From positions 1,550,001 to 1,614,000 of the forward strand of contig NZ_CP028158.1 of the NCBI RefSeq assembly GCF_003030345.1: a DNA stretch of 64,000 bases, read 5' to 3'. The notes below the pieces were generated by a model. That model did not search any database. It worked only from the letters and a program-made list of their open reading frames with translations, and was not told the origin of the DNA. Positions 35,460 through 47,114 of this stretch are shown piece by piece (the first letter of the stretch is position 1; the number at the start of each line of letters is the position of its first letter). This DNA is from Plantactinospora sp. BC1. GTDB taxonomy: Bacteria; Actinomycetota; Actinomycetes; Mycobacteriales; Micromonosporaceae. A program made the translations under genes and the position numbers.

Positions 35460-36065
35460 ATGTCCGAGACCGCTGCCACCCGACGGGGACGCGGCCGCCG
35501 GCCGGCCGCCGAGGTACGGGCCGCCGTACTCGCCGCGGCGGGGCGCCTGCTGTTGCGGGACGGCATGCGAGCGGTGACCTTCGACCGGGTCGCCACCGAG
35601 GCGGGGGCGAGCAAGATGACCCTCTACAAGTGGTGGCCGTCGCCGGGTGCGCTCGCCGCGGAGGCGTACTTCACGCAGAGCCGCAGCACCCTCGACTTCC
35701 CGGACACCGGCGATCTTCGCGCCGACCTGATCGCGCAGGTCAGCGCGTTCGTCCGGCTACTCAAGGACGAGGGTGCGGAGAAACCCGTCACGGAACTCAT
35801 CGGCGCGGCCCAACTGGACCCCGCGCTCGCGGAGGCCTGGTCCGAAAGCTATGCGCTGCCCCGCCGCGAACTCGCCCGCGCCCGGCTGCGGACCGCCCAG
35901 CGGCAGGGCCAACTGCGCGAGGACGCCGATCTCGACATCATCGTCGACCAGCTCTGGGGCGCCTGCTATCACCGGCTGCTCGTGCTCAGGGTGCCGTTCG
36001 ACGAGTCGATCGTCGCGCGGCTGGTCGACCACGCGCTCTACGGGGCGGCACCGCGAGCTGGCTGA
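35460..36065 (+). CDS. TetR-family transcriptional regulator
   Basis: A 201-residue regulator. The HTH is within residues about 15-60: EVRAAVLAAAGRLLLRDG, then AVTFDRVATEAGASKMTLYK and WWPSPGALAAEA. The C-terminal TetR_C_33-like domain has LPRRELARARLRTAQRQGQL, a typical dimer helix. ATG at 35460 follows CAGGGAGTGGGA. Divergently transcribed from the sugar-dehydrogenase gene, which it likely represses together with itself through the TGTACA repeats. A strong bidirectional hairpin follows the stop. Confidence 0.9.
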   Translation: MSETAATRRGRGRRPAAEVRAAVLAAAGRLLLRDGMRAVTFDRVATEAGASKMTLYKWWPSPGALAAEAYFTQSRSTLDFPDTGDLRADLIAQVSAFVRLLKDEGAEKPVTELIGAAQLDPALAEAWSESYALPRRELARARLRTAQRQGQLREDADLDIIVDQLWGACYHRLLVLRVPFDESIVARLVDHALYGAAPRAG

Positions 36066-36110
36066 CCTCGGAAGGGCGAGCCGTCGTGCGCCCGGGCCGG
36101 TGAACCGGAC

Positions 36111-36152
36111 GACCCACCTGCCCCGGGTGCTGCTGCCCGGGACAGGTGGGTC
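36111..36152. terminator. Bidirectional hairpin terminator
   Basis: A 10-bp outer stem (GACCCACCTG, 36111-36120, with 36143-36152), one mismatch and a 6-bp inner stem (36122-36127 with 36136-36141) with an 8-base loop. It lies between the convergent TetR and SGNH-CBM2 genes. Confidence 0.8.
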
Positions 36153-36248
36153 GGGTCGAGACGCCGGCAGGTCGCGATCGACACGGTACGGTTCGGACAC
36201 TCTCCGGCTGTGCGGTCCCGAACCGGTGCGCGGCGCCTCGGGCAGCGG

Positions 36249-37340
36249 TCAGCGGGCGGTACAGCTCGGCGTGAGACCGGCTCCGCTGCCGGTGCCCTGG
36301 AAGCCGAACTCCGTCGACTGGCCGGCGGCGATCCGTCCATTGTGGCTCACGTTGCTGAACTGGACGGCGCCGCTGCTGCCGCTGCGCTGGGTGTTCCAGG
36401 CGTTGGTGATCGTGGTGCCGGACGGCAGGGTGGCGTCGACCGTCCAGCCGGTGGTGCCGGCGGAGCCGGCGGTGACGCGTACGGTCGCCACGAAGCCGCC
36501 GTTCCAGGAATTGAGCGAGACCGTGGCGGTGCAGCCGGCCGGCGGGTTCGTCGGCGGGTTCGTCGGCGGGTTCGTCGGACCGCCGGTCGGCGGCGTGCTG
36601 GGCGTGCCGGTGGGAGTCGGGGTGGTGCCGCCGTCGGTGAGGCTGCCGGGCACCGCCAGCAGGGCGTTGTACCAGGTGGTGGCCATCTTGCTGTAGCCGG
36701 TCGCGTTCGGGTGCACGCCGTCGGCCAGGTCGGCGGCGGTGAGCGCGGCGTACATGTTGACCAGGTACACCTGTCGACCGGCGTTCGCCCGGGTCTGCAC
36801 GATCTGCGGTATGGCGGCGTTGAAGCTGCGCACCTGGGCGTCGGTACTCGCGGACCCGGCCGGGACGATGGTGGCGACGAAGAGCTTCGCCTCGGGTGCG
36901 GTGCTGGTGATCCGGTCGATCAGCGCGGCCAGCCGGTTCGGTGCGTTGGGCAGGTCCCGGTTCTGGAAGATGTCGTTGGTGCCGATGTGCAGCAGGATGG
37001 TGCGTGGCTGATAGGTGTTGAGCCAGTTGACGATGTTGGCGTCGATCTGGTCGATCCGCCAGCCGGAGTGGCCCTCGTGGTCACGGTCGCCGAGGCTGGC
37101 CGGGCCGTTCGCCTGGGAACCGACGTAGTCGACGGTGTATCCGCCGGCCACCACCTTCTGCCATAGGTCGATCCGGTATCCGCCCGGCACGTTGAAGCCG
37201 TCGGTGATCGAGTCGCCGAGTGGCAGCACCCGGACCCCGGCCGCCGCCTCCACCCGCTGGCCACCGTGCAGCAGGATCGCGACGGTCACCAGTACGACCG
37301 CCAGCAGTGCGCCGGCACACCGACGCGTGGTCGTCGACAT
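36249..37340 (-). CDS. Secreted SGNH/GDSL esterase with CBM2 module
   Basis: A 363-residue exported enzyme. A signal peptide occupies about residues 1-33 (cleavage near VEAAAG). The SGNH hydrolase domain (about 35-230) has block I LPLGDSITDGF with the nucleophile Ser, block III HIGTNDIFQN and block V LADGVHPNATGY with the Asp and His. A Thr/Pro linker containing three TNPP units joins a C-terminal CBM2 (about 262-363), recognised by CTATVSLNSWNGGFVATVRV and the conserved Trp residues. Such enzymes deacetylate plant polysaccharides, notably xylan or pectin, after binding cellulose. A 16-bp palindrome lies 35 bp upstream of the start. Confidence 0.93.
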   Translation of the reverse strand: MSTTTRRCAGALLAVVLVTVAILLHGGQRVEAAAGVRVLPLGDSITDGFNVPGGYRIDLWQKVVAGGYTVDYVGSQANGPASLGDRDHEGHSGWRIDQIDANIVNWLNTYQPRTILLHIGTNDIFQNRDLPNAPNRLAALIDRITSTAPEAKLFVATIVPAGSASTDAQVRSFNAAIPQIVQTRANAGRQVYLVNMYAALTAADLADGVHPNATGYSKMATTWYNALLAVPGSLTDGGTTPTPTGTPSTPPTGGPTNPPTNPPTNPPAGCTATVSLNSWNGGFVATVRVTAGSAGTTGWTVDATLPSGTTITNAWNTQRSGSSGAVQFSNVSHNGRIAAGQSTEFGFQGTGSGAGLTPSCTAR

Positions 37341-37374
37341 GGGGACCCACCTCCCAACGCATCCATCATCTTCG

Positions 37375-37390
37375 ATTCAATCCATTGAAT
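37375..37390 (-). promoter_or_regulatory. Palindrome upstream of the SGNH-CBM2 gene
   Basis: ATTCAA-TCCA-TTGAAT, perfect 6-bp arms with a 4-bp centre. It shares the AATGGATT core with a TGAAT-GG-ATTCA palindrome upstream of the BNR-fold gene (39080-39091), suggesting one regulator for both secreted enzymes. Confidence 0.45.
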
Positions 37391-37452
37391 GCCCCGACCC
37401 GGCACCGGGACCGCCGGACGCGCGGCTGAGCGGCGAACGCGCCCTCACGTGC

Positions 37453-37564
37453 GCCGAACGGCCGAACGACCGAACGACCGAGCGGACGAGCGGACGAGCG
37501 GACGAACGGACGAACGGACGAACGGGCCAACAGGCCAACAGGCCAACGGGCGAACGGGCGAACG
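37453..37564. repeat. Tandem array of fourteen 8-bp units
   Basis: Fourteen consecutive octamers of the form GCCGAACG, ACCGAACG, GACGAGCG, GACGAACG, GGCCAACA, GGCGAACG fill this interval without gaps. Neighbouring units are most alike, as expected from slippage. It lies in the 277-bp spacer between the BNR-fold gene's stop and the SGNH gene's upstream region. The minus-strand BNR transcript would run through it. No gene is supported in 37341-37617. Confidence 0.9.
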
Positions 37565-37617
37565 GACCGTCCGCACGGGGCGGCGTGCGGTCGGCCCGGT
37601 GCCTGCCGGACGAGGTG

Positions 37618-39039
37618 TCAGCCGAGCCGGAAGTCGACCACCCGGATCGGCGAGGGCGTCGTGCCGCTGGAGGAGCGCTGGTAGAGGATGGAGAGCACGC
37701 CGTCGCTCTCCACCCGGGTCCGGTCCACGATCACCTCACCGAAGGCGTTCAGCCCGGCGCCGTCGAAGCGTACGGTCCAGTCGGTGTAGCCGCTGGCCCG
37801 GCTGGCGGTGACGATCCGGCCGTACGGCAGCACCACGTAGGCGTTGTCGGCCGCGTCGAGCACGATCTGGGACCGGCCGGTCGCGTTCAACGGCACCGGG
37901 ATCTCGATCTTGCGCCAGACTCCGGAGGAGTTGCGGAAGAGGTGGAAGGCGCGGCCGTTGGCCCGGCGCGCCGAGGCGTACGACGTGACGCAGGAGGTGA
38001 ACCGGCCGGGTACGTAGCTGATCACCACGTGCGGGTTGCCGGTCGAGTCGACGTCCTGGCTCTCCTGGTTGATCAGCCCGTGGTTCGGCGGCAACGGGTC
38101 GACCACCAGCCCGGGGCTGGAGATCGACACCAGGTTGCCCGAGTTGGTGGTGCCGACCACCGCACCGGCGTTGTTGCGCCAGGTCCGGCCCTGGTCGTCG
38201 CTGTAGAGGTAGCCGGTGTCGTGGTTGGTCAGGCCGCCGCTGTTGCAGGTGACCGCGGAGTTCCCCTCCCGCCAGGTGAAGGCGGCGTGCAGCCGGCCGC
38301 CGGGGCCGTAGGTCAGGCCGTGCAGGTACATGTTCCGGGTGGTGCTGGTGGCGCCGTTCGCGCTGTACGAGCCGGTCGCCGACTGCCAGCGACCGAGCCG
38401 GCGCCAGGTGGAGCCGTCGTACTCGGCGAGTTCGTTGGTGCCGTTGCCGGAGCGTCCGGTCCGGTAGCTGAACTGGAGCCGGTTGCCGGGCGCGACCCGG
38501 AACTGCGGGTACGTCATCGCGCCCAGCCCGACCCCGTCCAGGCTGCGCTGCACCGCACCGAAGCGGCCGGCCTCCCAACTCCGCGAGCCCGGCGCGGAGA
38601 CCAGCCCGGCCTCGGACTTCAGGTAGTAGATCTCGCTGTCGTGGGTGTCCATCGCGACGTGCAGCCGGCCGTCGCCGGGCGAGATGCCGAGCGCGATGGA
38701 GTTGTGCGAGTCGTTGGTGCTCAACCGGTGCGACAGTTGCAGGGTCTGCCACGCCCCGGACGGCAGTTGCCGGCGGGCGAGCACCGCGTTGCGGGTCGAG
38801 GTGTACCAGGCCGCGTACTGGTAGCCGGCGTGGCTGACGATGCCGTCACCGTACGAGTTGTTGTTGACCAGGCCGTCGTAGGAGACGAAGTAGAGCGCGG
38901 CGGGATCGAGCTGGGTGTCGCCGAGCCGGGTCACCCCCGGAGCCGCCGCGACCGCCGGGGACGGCGGGACCAGCGCCGCGACGACCCCGACGACGAGTGA
39001 CGCCGCCAACGCGGCCCGACGGGAGGACGGGGCGGGCAT
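37618..39039 (-). CDS. Secreted BNR-repeat (BNR_4-type) beta-propeller, probable polysaccharide-active enzyme
   Basis: A 473-residue exported protein: signal peptide about residues 1-32 (RRAALAASLVVGVVAALV, cleavage near AVAAAP), then a seven-bladed-propeller-like sequence. Features of the BNR_4 family are SHNSIALGISPGDGRLHVAM, DTHDSEIYYLKS, LYSDDQGRTWRN (an Asp-box) and HLFRNSSGVWRK. Members of this fold include GH145 and PL42 enzymes that act on rhamnose-glucuronate ends of plant gums, and other lyases. The His in DSHNS and DTHDS sit where catalytic His residues are found in that fold. Exact activity is unproven. It is monocistronic, downstream of a TGAAT palindrome. Confidence 0.8.
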   Translation of the reverse strand: MPAPSSRRAALAASLVVGVVAALVPPSPAVAAAPGVTRLGDTQLDPAALYFVSYDGLVNNNSYGDGIVSHAGYQYAAWYTSTRNAVLARRQLPSGAWQTLQLSHRLSTNDSHNSIALGISPGDGRLHVAMDTHDSEIYYLKSEAGLVSAPGSRSWEAGRFGAVQRSLDGVGLGAMTYPQFRVAPGNRLQFSYRTGRSGNGTNELAEYDGSTWRRLGRWQSATGSYSANGATSTTRNMYLHGLTYGPGGRLHAAFTWREGNSAVTCNSGGLTNHDTGYLYSDDQGRTWRNNAGAVVGTTNSGNLVSISSPGLVVDPLPPNHGLINQESQDVDSTGNPHVVISYVPGRFTSCVTSYASARRANGRAFHLFRNSSGVWRKIEIPVPLNATGRSQIVLDAADNAYVVLPYGRIVTASRASGYTDWTVRFDGAGLNAFGEVIVDRTRVESDGVLSILYQRSSSGTTPSPIRVVDFRLG

Positions 39040-39079
39040 GGCTTCTCCCTCGCGCCGGGCGCCACCGGGCGCTCCCAGA

Positions 39080-39091
39080 TGAATGGATTCA
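39080..39091 (-). promoter_or_regulatory. Palindrome upstream of the BNR-fold gene
   Basis: TGAAT-GG-ATTCA, a perfect palindrome 41 bp upstream of the start codon, flanked by CCAGAT (39075-39080) and ATCTGG (39112-39117). See the related site at 37375-37390. Confidence 0.4.
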
Positions 39092-39186
39092 ACTTACATC
39101 CAGCTCCATCAATCTGGAAGGCCGTCCGGTCCGATACGGTCGCCGGGCGGGAAGCCGGGGCGCCGGTCCGGACGAGGCGGCCGGCG

Positions 39187-39501
39187 TCAGGATCGGCGGG
39201 CCGAGGTCTCCTCCCGGACCACGAACCGGATCGACCTGGCCTCGGTGATGCAGGCGCGCAGCGGCGCCGCCAGTTCACGGTGCCCCGGGCTGCGCTCCCA
39301 CGCCTCGAAGTCGGCCAGTGACGCCCACTCACTCGTGATCAGCCACTGCTCGGAATCGCTCGACGCCTCGCAGACCTGGTCCACCAGGTGCCCCGGCACG
39401 CCCTCGGCGACCTGGTAACGAATCTGCTCGTACGCCTTCAGGAAGTCCTCGGTGCGCTCACGCGGCACCCGGATCAGGAACAGCACCCTGGCCTTCGACA
39501 T
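39187..39501 (-). CDS. ABM-family (antibiotic biosynthesis monooxygenase-like) small protein
   Basis: A 104-residue ferredoxin-like alpha+beta protein. ARVLFLIRVPRERTEDFLKAYEQI opens the fold as an ABM strand and helix; SDSEQWLITSEWASLADFEAWER is the family's central motif (LITSEW..L..FEAWE). Such cofactor-free proteins hydroxylate or help cyclise aromatic polyketides, and a related ORF occurs in spore-pigment clusters. Start ATG at 39501 is 31 bp after the KS-beta stop, making it the last gene of the nine-gene PKS operon. Likely role: late oxidation or folding of the polyketide. Confidence 0.82.
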   Translation of the reverse strand: MSKARVLFLIRVPRERTEDFLKAYEQIRYQVAEGVPGHLVDQVCEASSDSEQWLITSEWASLADFEAWERSPGHRELAAPLRACITEARSIRFVVREETSARRS

Positions 39502-39532
39502 CGCCCGTCGTCCTCTCCGCTCTGCAACCGGC

Positions 39533-40789
39533 CTACGCCGGGCCGCGCCGGACCACCACGGCGCTGTTGAAACCGTCGAACCCGCGCGCCCCGACCAGCG
39601 CCACGTCCACCCGCCGGGGCCCGGACTCCCGGACGAAGTCCAGCTCACAGCCGGGCGCCGGCCGGTCCAGCCCGGCCGTCGGCGGCAGCACCCCGTGCCG
39701 GAGGCTGAGCAGCGCGGTCGCCACGTCCAGCGCCGCCCCGCCCTGGTGCGCCCGGCCGATCAGCGGCTTCTGGGTGGTCACCGGCGGCGGCCGCGTCCCG
39801 AAGACCGCCCACAGCGCCTCGGCCTCGCTGCGGTCGTACCGGGCGACGCCGAGCGCGTCCGGGAAGAACACGTCGACCTCCGCCGGCCGCACGCCGGCCC
39901 GGTCGAGGGCGAGCCGCATCGCCCGGGCGTACTGCACCGGGTCCCCGGCCGCGCGCCGGTCGGTGTGCCGGGCGTCGTGGCTGGCCCCCCAGCCGGCGAC
40001 CTCGGCATAGCCGCGCACCCCCCGGGCCCGGGCGTGGTCCAGATCCTCCACCACGAAGACCGCCCCGCCCTCCCCCGGCACGTAACCGCTGGCCGCCACG
40101 TCGAACGGCCGGTACGCCAACGTCGGCTCCGGACAGGTGCTCAGCAGTCCACCCCGGAGTTGGCAGGTCAGCGCGTACGGGCTCAGCGGGCACTCGGTGC
40201 CGCCGGCCAGCACCACGGGCGTACCGCGCCGGACCATCCGTACCGCGTGGGCGAGGCTGTCCAGCCCACCGGCGGACTCGGCGGCCAGCACCCCGCACGG
40301 GCCCTTGAACTGGTGCCGGATCGAGAGCTGGCCGACGCTCGCCGCGTAGAACCAGGCGATCGACTGGTAGGCCCCGACGGTACGCGCCGGACCACGCCAG
40401 AGCCGTTGCAGTTCCCGCTGCCCGAACAGGTTGCCGCCGGAGGAGCTGGCCAGGGTCACCGCGTACCCGTAGGGATCGTCGGCCGTCTCCGGCAGCCCGG
40501 CGTCGGCGAGCGCGAGTCGGGCCGCCGCGAAGCCGAGGTGCGTCCACCGGTCGGTCTGCACCAACTGCCGGCTGTCGGCGTAGTGCAGCGCGTCGAAGTC
40601 GGCCACCTCGCCGGCGAGCCGGCTGGGATAGCGCTCCGGGTCGAAGAGGGTGATCGGGGCGATCCGGTTCTGCCCGGCCAGTACGCACTTCCAGTGCGCA
40701 TCCGCGCCGATCCCGCTCGGTGCCACCACACCGATCCCGGTGATCACGGCCCGAGGCCGCGACCCGGCTCCGCCCGCCCGCCCGGTCAC
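39533..40789 (-). CDS. Type II PKS ketosynthase beta / chain-length factor
   Basis: A 418-residue ketosynthase-fold protein that pairs with KS-alpha and sets chain length. Start GTG at 40789 overlaps the KS-alpha stop by four bases (GTGA). The fold is intact ([48 protein letters not shown]). The active-site Cys is absent. The aligned segment [17 protein letters not shown] has Ser (residue 172) where KS-alpha has Cys and where most chain-length factors have Gln (DQAGGLD). Catalytic His motifs are also altered ([14 protein letters not shown]). So it is not an active ketosynthase. Priming by malonyl decarboxylation, sometimes attributed to the Gln, cannot be assumed. Confidence 0.93.
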   Translation of the reverse strand: MTGRAGGAGSRPRAVITGIGVVAPSGIGADAHWKCVLAGQNRIAPITLFDPERYPSRLAGEVADFDALHYADSRQLVQTDRWTHLGFAAARLALADAGLPETADDPYGYAVTLASSSGGNLFGQRELQRLWRGPARTVGAYQSIAWFYAASVGQLSIRHQFKGPCGVLAAESAGGLDSLAHAVRMVRRGTPVVLAGGTECPLSPYALTCQLRGGLLSTCPEPTLAYRPFDVAASGYVPGEGGAVFVVEDLDHARARGVRGYAEVAGWGASHDARHTDRRAAGDPVQYARAMRLALDRAGVRPAEVDVFFPDALGVARYDRSEAEALWAVFGTRPPPVTTQKPLIGRAHQGGAALDVATALLSLRHGVLPPTAGLDRPAPGCELDFVRESGPRRVDVALVGARGFDGFNSAVVVRRGPA

Positions 40790-42053
40790 CGCTCCGGCCC
40801 GTCGAACCGGGTGAAGACCATCGCCGACTGGAAGCCGCCGAAGCCGCTGCCGACGGAGAGGGCGACCCGCACCGGCAACTCCCGGGCGGTGTTCGGGATG
40901 TAGTCGAGGTCGCACTCGTCGTCCCGGTTGGCCCAGTTCGCCGTCGGCGGCACCACCCCGTGCTCGATGGCCAGCGCGCAGGCCGCCATCTCGATCGCGC
41001 CGATCGCCCCGAGCGAGTGCCCGACCATCGACTTGATCGAGCTGATCGGCACCCCGTACGCCGCCGGGCCGAGCGCCCGCTTGAAGGCCGCCGTCTCGTG
41101 CCGGTCGTTCTGCCGGGTACCCGAGCCGTGCGCGCTGACATACGACACGTCGGCCGGGTCGCACCGGGCCTGCGCCATCGCGTCGTCGATGGCCAGCGCC
41201 ATCTCGACACCGTCCGGACGCAGCCCGGTCATGTGGTAGCCGTTGCTCCGGTTGGCGTAACCGGCCGCCTCGCAGTAGACCCGCGCCCCGCGCCGCCGGG
41301 CGTGCTCCGCCTCCTCCAGGACCAGCACCGCGGCGCCCTCGGCGAGGACGAACCCGTGCCGGTCCCGGTCGAACGGCCGCGAGGCGTGCGCCGGATCGTC
41401 GTTGTCCGGGGTGGTCGCCTTGATCGCGTCGAACGAGGCGACCGTGACCGGCGAGATCGGACTGTCCGAGGCGCCGGCCAGCACCACGTCCGCCTCGTCG
41501 TCGGAGATGAGCTGCTGGCCGTAGCCGATCGCGTCGATCCCGGAGGTGCAGCCGGTGGAGATCACCTGGGCCGGACCGTGCACGCCGTGCCGGCAGGCGA
41601 CGTCGGCGGCGAGACTGCTCGGCATCAGCGCCTGGTAGAGAAACGGACCGGCCCGGTTCGGATCCACCAACCAGTCCGCACCGGAGTCGCTGACCTGCAC
41701 GTACTCCCGTTCCAGCAGCATGGTGCCGCCCACCGCCGAGCCGAGCACCACTCCGGTGCGCTCCCGCGTCGCGTCGGTCAGCTCCAGTCCGCTGTCCGCC
41801 AGCGCCTCGATCGACGCGGCGAGCGCGAACTGGACGTACCGGTCGGCGCGCTGCCGCTCGACGACGCCGAGTCCGGCGCGCACCGGGTCGAAGTCGCACT
41901 CGGCGGCCACCTGCGAGCGGAACGGCGACGGGTCGAAGAAGCTGATCCGTCGGGTCGCCGTGCGGCCGGCGGTGATGGTCGCCCAGAACTCGTCCCGGGT
42001 CGCCCCGCCGGGCGCGACCACTCCGATCCCGGTCACCACGGCACGGCGCCCGG

Positions 42054-42057
<4 letters not shown>
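40786..42057 (-). CDS. Type II PKS ketosynthase alpha
   Basis: A 423-residue ketosynthase that condenses malonyl units on the ACP. Motifs: [19 protein letters not shown] at the start, active-site Cys170 in [16 protein letters not shown], His310 in [15 protein letters not shown] and His347 in [13 protein letters not shown], plus the GFGGFQSA C-terminal loop. GTG start at 42057 overlaps the cupin stop by four bases. With KS-beta, the ACP fusion and the cyclases it forms the minimal aromatic PKS. The motif set and neighbours resemble whiE-type spore-pigment synthases more than reduced angucycline or anthracycline clusters, because no ketoreductase is present. Confidence 0.96.
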
Positions 42058-44820
<2,763 letters not shown>

Positions 44821-45372
44821 TCACGCGGGTAGCAGGGCGATCAGTGGCTGCCCGAACTCGACCGGCTCGCCGTCCCGGACGAGTACCTCGGCGACCCGGC
44901 CGGCCTGGTCGGCGACCACTTCGTTCATCAGCTTCATCGCCTCGACGATGCAGACCACCTGACCGGGCTCCACCTTGTCGCCGACCTCGACGAACGGGGC
45001 GGCACCGGGCTCGGCGGCCTGGTAGTAGGTGCCGACCATCGGCGCGACCACGGTCCGCCGGCCGGCACCGTCGCCCTCGACCCGGTGGTTTCCACGGTCG
45101 GCGGCGTCGGCCGGAGCGGCGGTGGCGAGGTCGGCCGGAGTGTGCCCGGCTGGGCCGCCCGGCTCGGTCGAACCGGACGTGCCGTGCCACTCGATCTCCA
45201 GCACGGTCTCGCCGCTGCGCAGGTGGATCCGGCGTACCGGCCCGGCCGTCTCGGTCAGCAGCCGCCCCGCCTGCCGGCACAGCTCGGCGAGTTCGCCGGA
45301 GGGCGGCTCTGCCGGCTCCGGTCGTACCGGTCCGGCCGGGCCCGGCTGGCCGGGAACGGTCGCGGCGGTCAC
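44821..45372 (-). CDS. accB: Biotin carboxyl carrier protein
   Basis: A 183-residue AccB. The C-terminal 75 residues are the biotinyl domain with the acceptor Lys in IVEAMKLMNE, preceded by VVAPMVGTYYQAAEPGAAPF with the AccB-type thumb. The N-terminal part includes an ELAELCRQAGRLL helix and a Pro/Ala-rich linker, the usual layout. GTG at 45372 overlaps the AccDA stop by four bases. Part of the PKS-embedded acetyl-CoA carboxylase. Confidence 0.94.
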   Translation of the reverse strand: MTAATVPGQPGPAGPVRPEPAEPPSGELAELCRQAGRLLTETAGPVRRIHLRSGETVLEIEWHGTSGSTEPGGPAGHTPADLATAAPADAADRGNHRVEGDGAGRRTVVAPMVGTYYQAAEPGAAPFVEVGDKVEPGQVVCIVEAMKLMNEVVADQAGRVAEVLVRDGEPVEFGQPLIALLPA

Positions 45373-47114
45373 TCGGGACCCGCTTCCGCGCGCAGCACGC
45401 TGGCCGCCCCGCCGTACCTGCGGAACCGCCGCCGCCGACGCCGGACCAGCTCCCCGGCGGGTACGTCGAGCAGCGGCCCGAGGTTCTCCAGCAGCGCCCG
45501 ACGCAGCGACCGGGCCGCCCCGACGGGATCCCGGTGCGCGCCACCGGGCGGCTCGGCGACGATCTCGTCGGCGACCCCGAGCCGCAGCAGGTCCGGTGCG
45601 GTGAGCCGGAGCGCGTCGGCGGCCCGTGGCACGGCGGCCCGGTCGTGCCAGAGGATCGCGGCGCAGCCCTCCGGGCTGATCACCGAGTAGACCGCGTTGC
45701 GCAGCATGAGTACCCGGTCCGCCACCGCCAGCGCGAGCGCCCCGCCGCTGCCTCCCTCGCCGATGATGACCGCGACGACCGGGGTCGGCAGCCCGGTCAT
45801 CGCGAGGATGCTCTCGGCGATCGCGGCGGCCTGACCCTGCTGCTCCGCCTCGACCCCCGGATAGGCGCCCGGGGTGTCGATCAGGGTCACCACCGGCAGG
45901 CCCAGGTTGGCGGCGAGCCGCATCACCCGGATCGCCTTGCGGTAGCCGGCCGGGCTGGCCATGCCGAAGTTGCGGGCCCGCAGCTCCCGGGGCTGGTGCC
46001 CCTTCTGGTGCCCGACCACCGCGACGTAGTGGTCGCCGAGCCGGGCCAGCCCGGCGACGACCGCCGCGCAGTCGACGCCGAGCCGGTCACCGTGCAGCTC
46101 GACGAAGCCGTCGAAGGCGGTGGCCAGGTAGTCCAGCGTGGTGGGTCGGCCGGCGTGCCGGGCGGACCGGACGATCCGCCAGGCATCGCCCAGGTCGTCC
46201 GGGTCGGGCGGCGGAAGGACTCCGGTCGGGCGTTCCGGATCCGGCGCGGCCGCCGTGCCGGAGGGACGGTCCGGGGTCGACGCGACGGCGGCGAGCAGCC
46301 AGCGCAGCCTGGCCCGCAGCGCCCGCCGCTGCACCACCATGTCGACCTGGCCGTGCCGGAGCAGGAAGTCGGTGGTCTGGAAGTCGGGCGGCAGCGTCTG
46401 CCGGATGGTCTCCCGGATCACCCGGGGGCCGGCGAAGCCCAGCCGGGAACCGGTCTCGGCCAGCACGATGTCCGTGCAGGTGGCGAAGGACGCGGCCACC
46501 CCGCCGTAGGTGGGGTCGGTGACCAGGCTGACGGTCAGCAGCCCCGCCTCGCGCAGCGCGGCGATCGCCTGGCTGATCGTCGCCATCTGCATCAGCGCCA
46601 GCACGCCCTCCTGCATCCGGGCACCACCGGAGGCGGTGACCAGGAGCAGCGGCAGGCGGTTGGCCAGGGCGTGCTCGGCGGCGCGGGTGATCAGCTCACC
46701 GGTGACCGAGCCCAGGCTGCCGCCGAGGAACCGGAAGTCCATCACGGCGAGCACCAGGCCGTGCCCACCGAGCGTCGCCGTACCGCAGAGGACCGCCTCG
46801 GCCAGGCCGGTCTCCGCGCGGGCGGCGGCGAGCCGCTGCGGGTACGGCACCGAGTCGACGAACCCGATCGGGTCGACCTGGACAGCCGGGCCGGGCAACG
46901 GCCGGAACGTGTCCCGGTCGACGAGCTGGGCGATCCGCTCCGGCGCGTCCAGCCGGCGGTGGTCCCCACACTCCGGGCAGACGTCGAGGTTGCGCCGCAG
47001 CCGCTTGCGGTAGAGCAGCGCCGGGCAGGAACGGCAGCGGATCCAGGGCTGCTGGTCGAGTTCGGCGTACCGGCCGCGGCGCCTAATCGTGCCGGCCGGC
47101 GTACCCCCGGTCAT
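45369..47114 (-). CDS. accDA: Acetyl-CoA carboxylase carboxyltransferase, AccD-AccA fusion
   Basis: A 581-residue fusion of beta and alpha carboxyltransferase subunits. Residues about 20-270 are AccD-like, with the zinc ribbon CRSC...CPEC (about residues 27-49) and GGARMQEGVLALMQMA. Residues about 310-560 are AccA-like: FGMASPAGYRKAIRVMRLA, LIDTPGAYPGVEAEQQGQ and the oxyanion IIGEGGSGGALALAVAD. The fusion transfers carboxyl from AccB biotin to acetyl-CoA. Most actinomycetes use a PccB-like single CT subunit instead, so this bacterial-type set looks dedicated to the pathway. It overlaps the TcmI-type cyclase by four bases. Confidence 0.95.
   Translation of the reverse strand: MTGGTPAGTIRRRGRYAELDQQPWIRCRSCPALLYRKRLRRNLDVCPECGDHRRLDAPERIAQLVDRDTFRPLPGPAVQVDPIGFVDSVPYPQRLAAARAETGLAEAVLCGTATLGGHGLVLAVMDFRFLGGSLGSVTGELITRAAEHALANRLPLLLVTASGGARMQEGVLALMQMATISQAIAALREAGLLTVSLVTDPTYGGVAASFATCTDIVLAETGSRLGFAGPRVIRETIRQTLPPDFQTTDFLLRHGQVDMVVQRRALRARLRWLLAAVASTPDRPSGTAAAPDPERPTGVLPPPDPDDLGDAWRIVRSARHAGRPTTLDYLATAFDGFVELHGDRLGVDCAAVVAGLARLGDHYVAVVGHQKGHQPRELRARNFGMASPAGYRKAIRVMRLAANLGLPVVTLIDTPGAYPGVEAEQQGQAAAIAESILAMTGLPTPVVAVIIGEGGSGGALALAVADRVLMLRNAVYSVISPEGCAAILWHDRAAVPRAADALRLTAPDLLRLGVADEIVAEPPGGAHRDPVGAARSLRRALLENLGPLLDVPAGELVRRRRRRFRRYGGAASVLRAEAGPE

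Noticed and set aside
37453-37564. CRISPR-like array
   Set aside because: Units are 8 bp and contiguous with no unique spacers; no cas gene is nearby.
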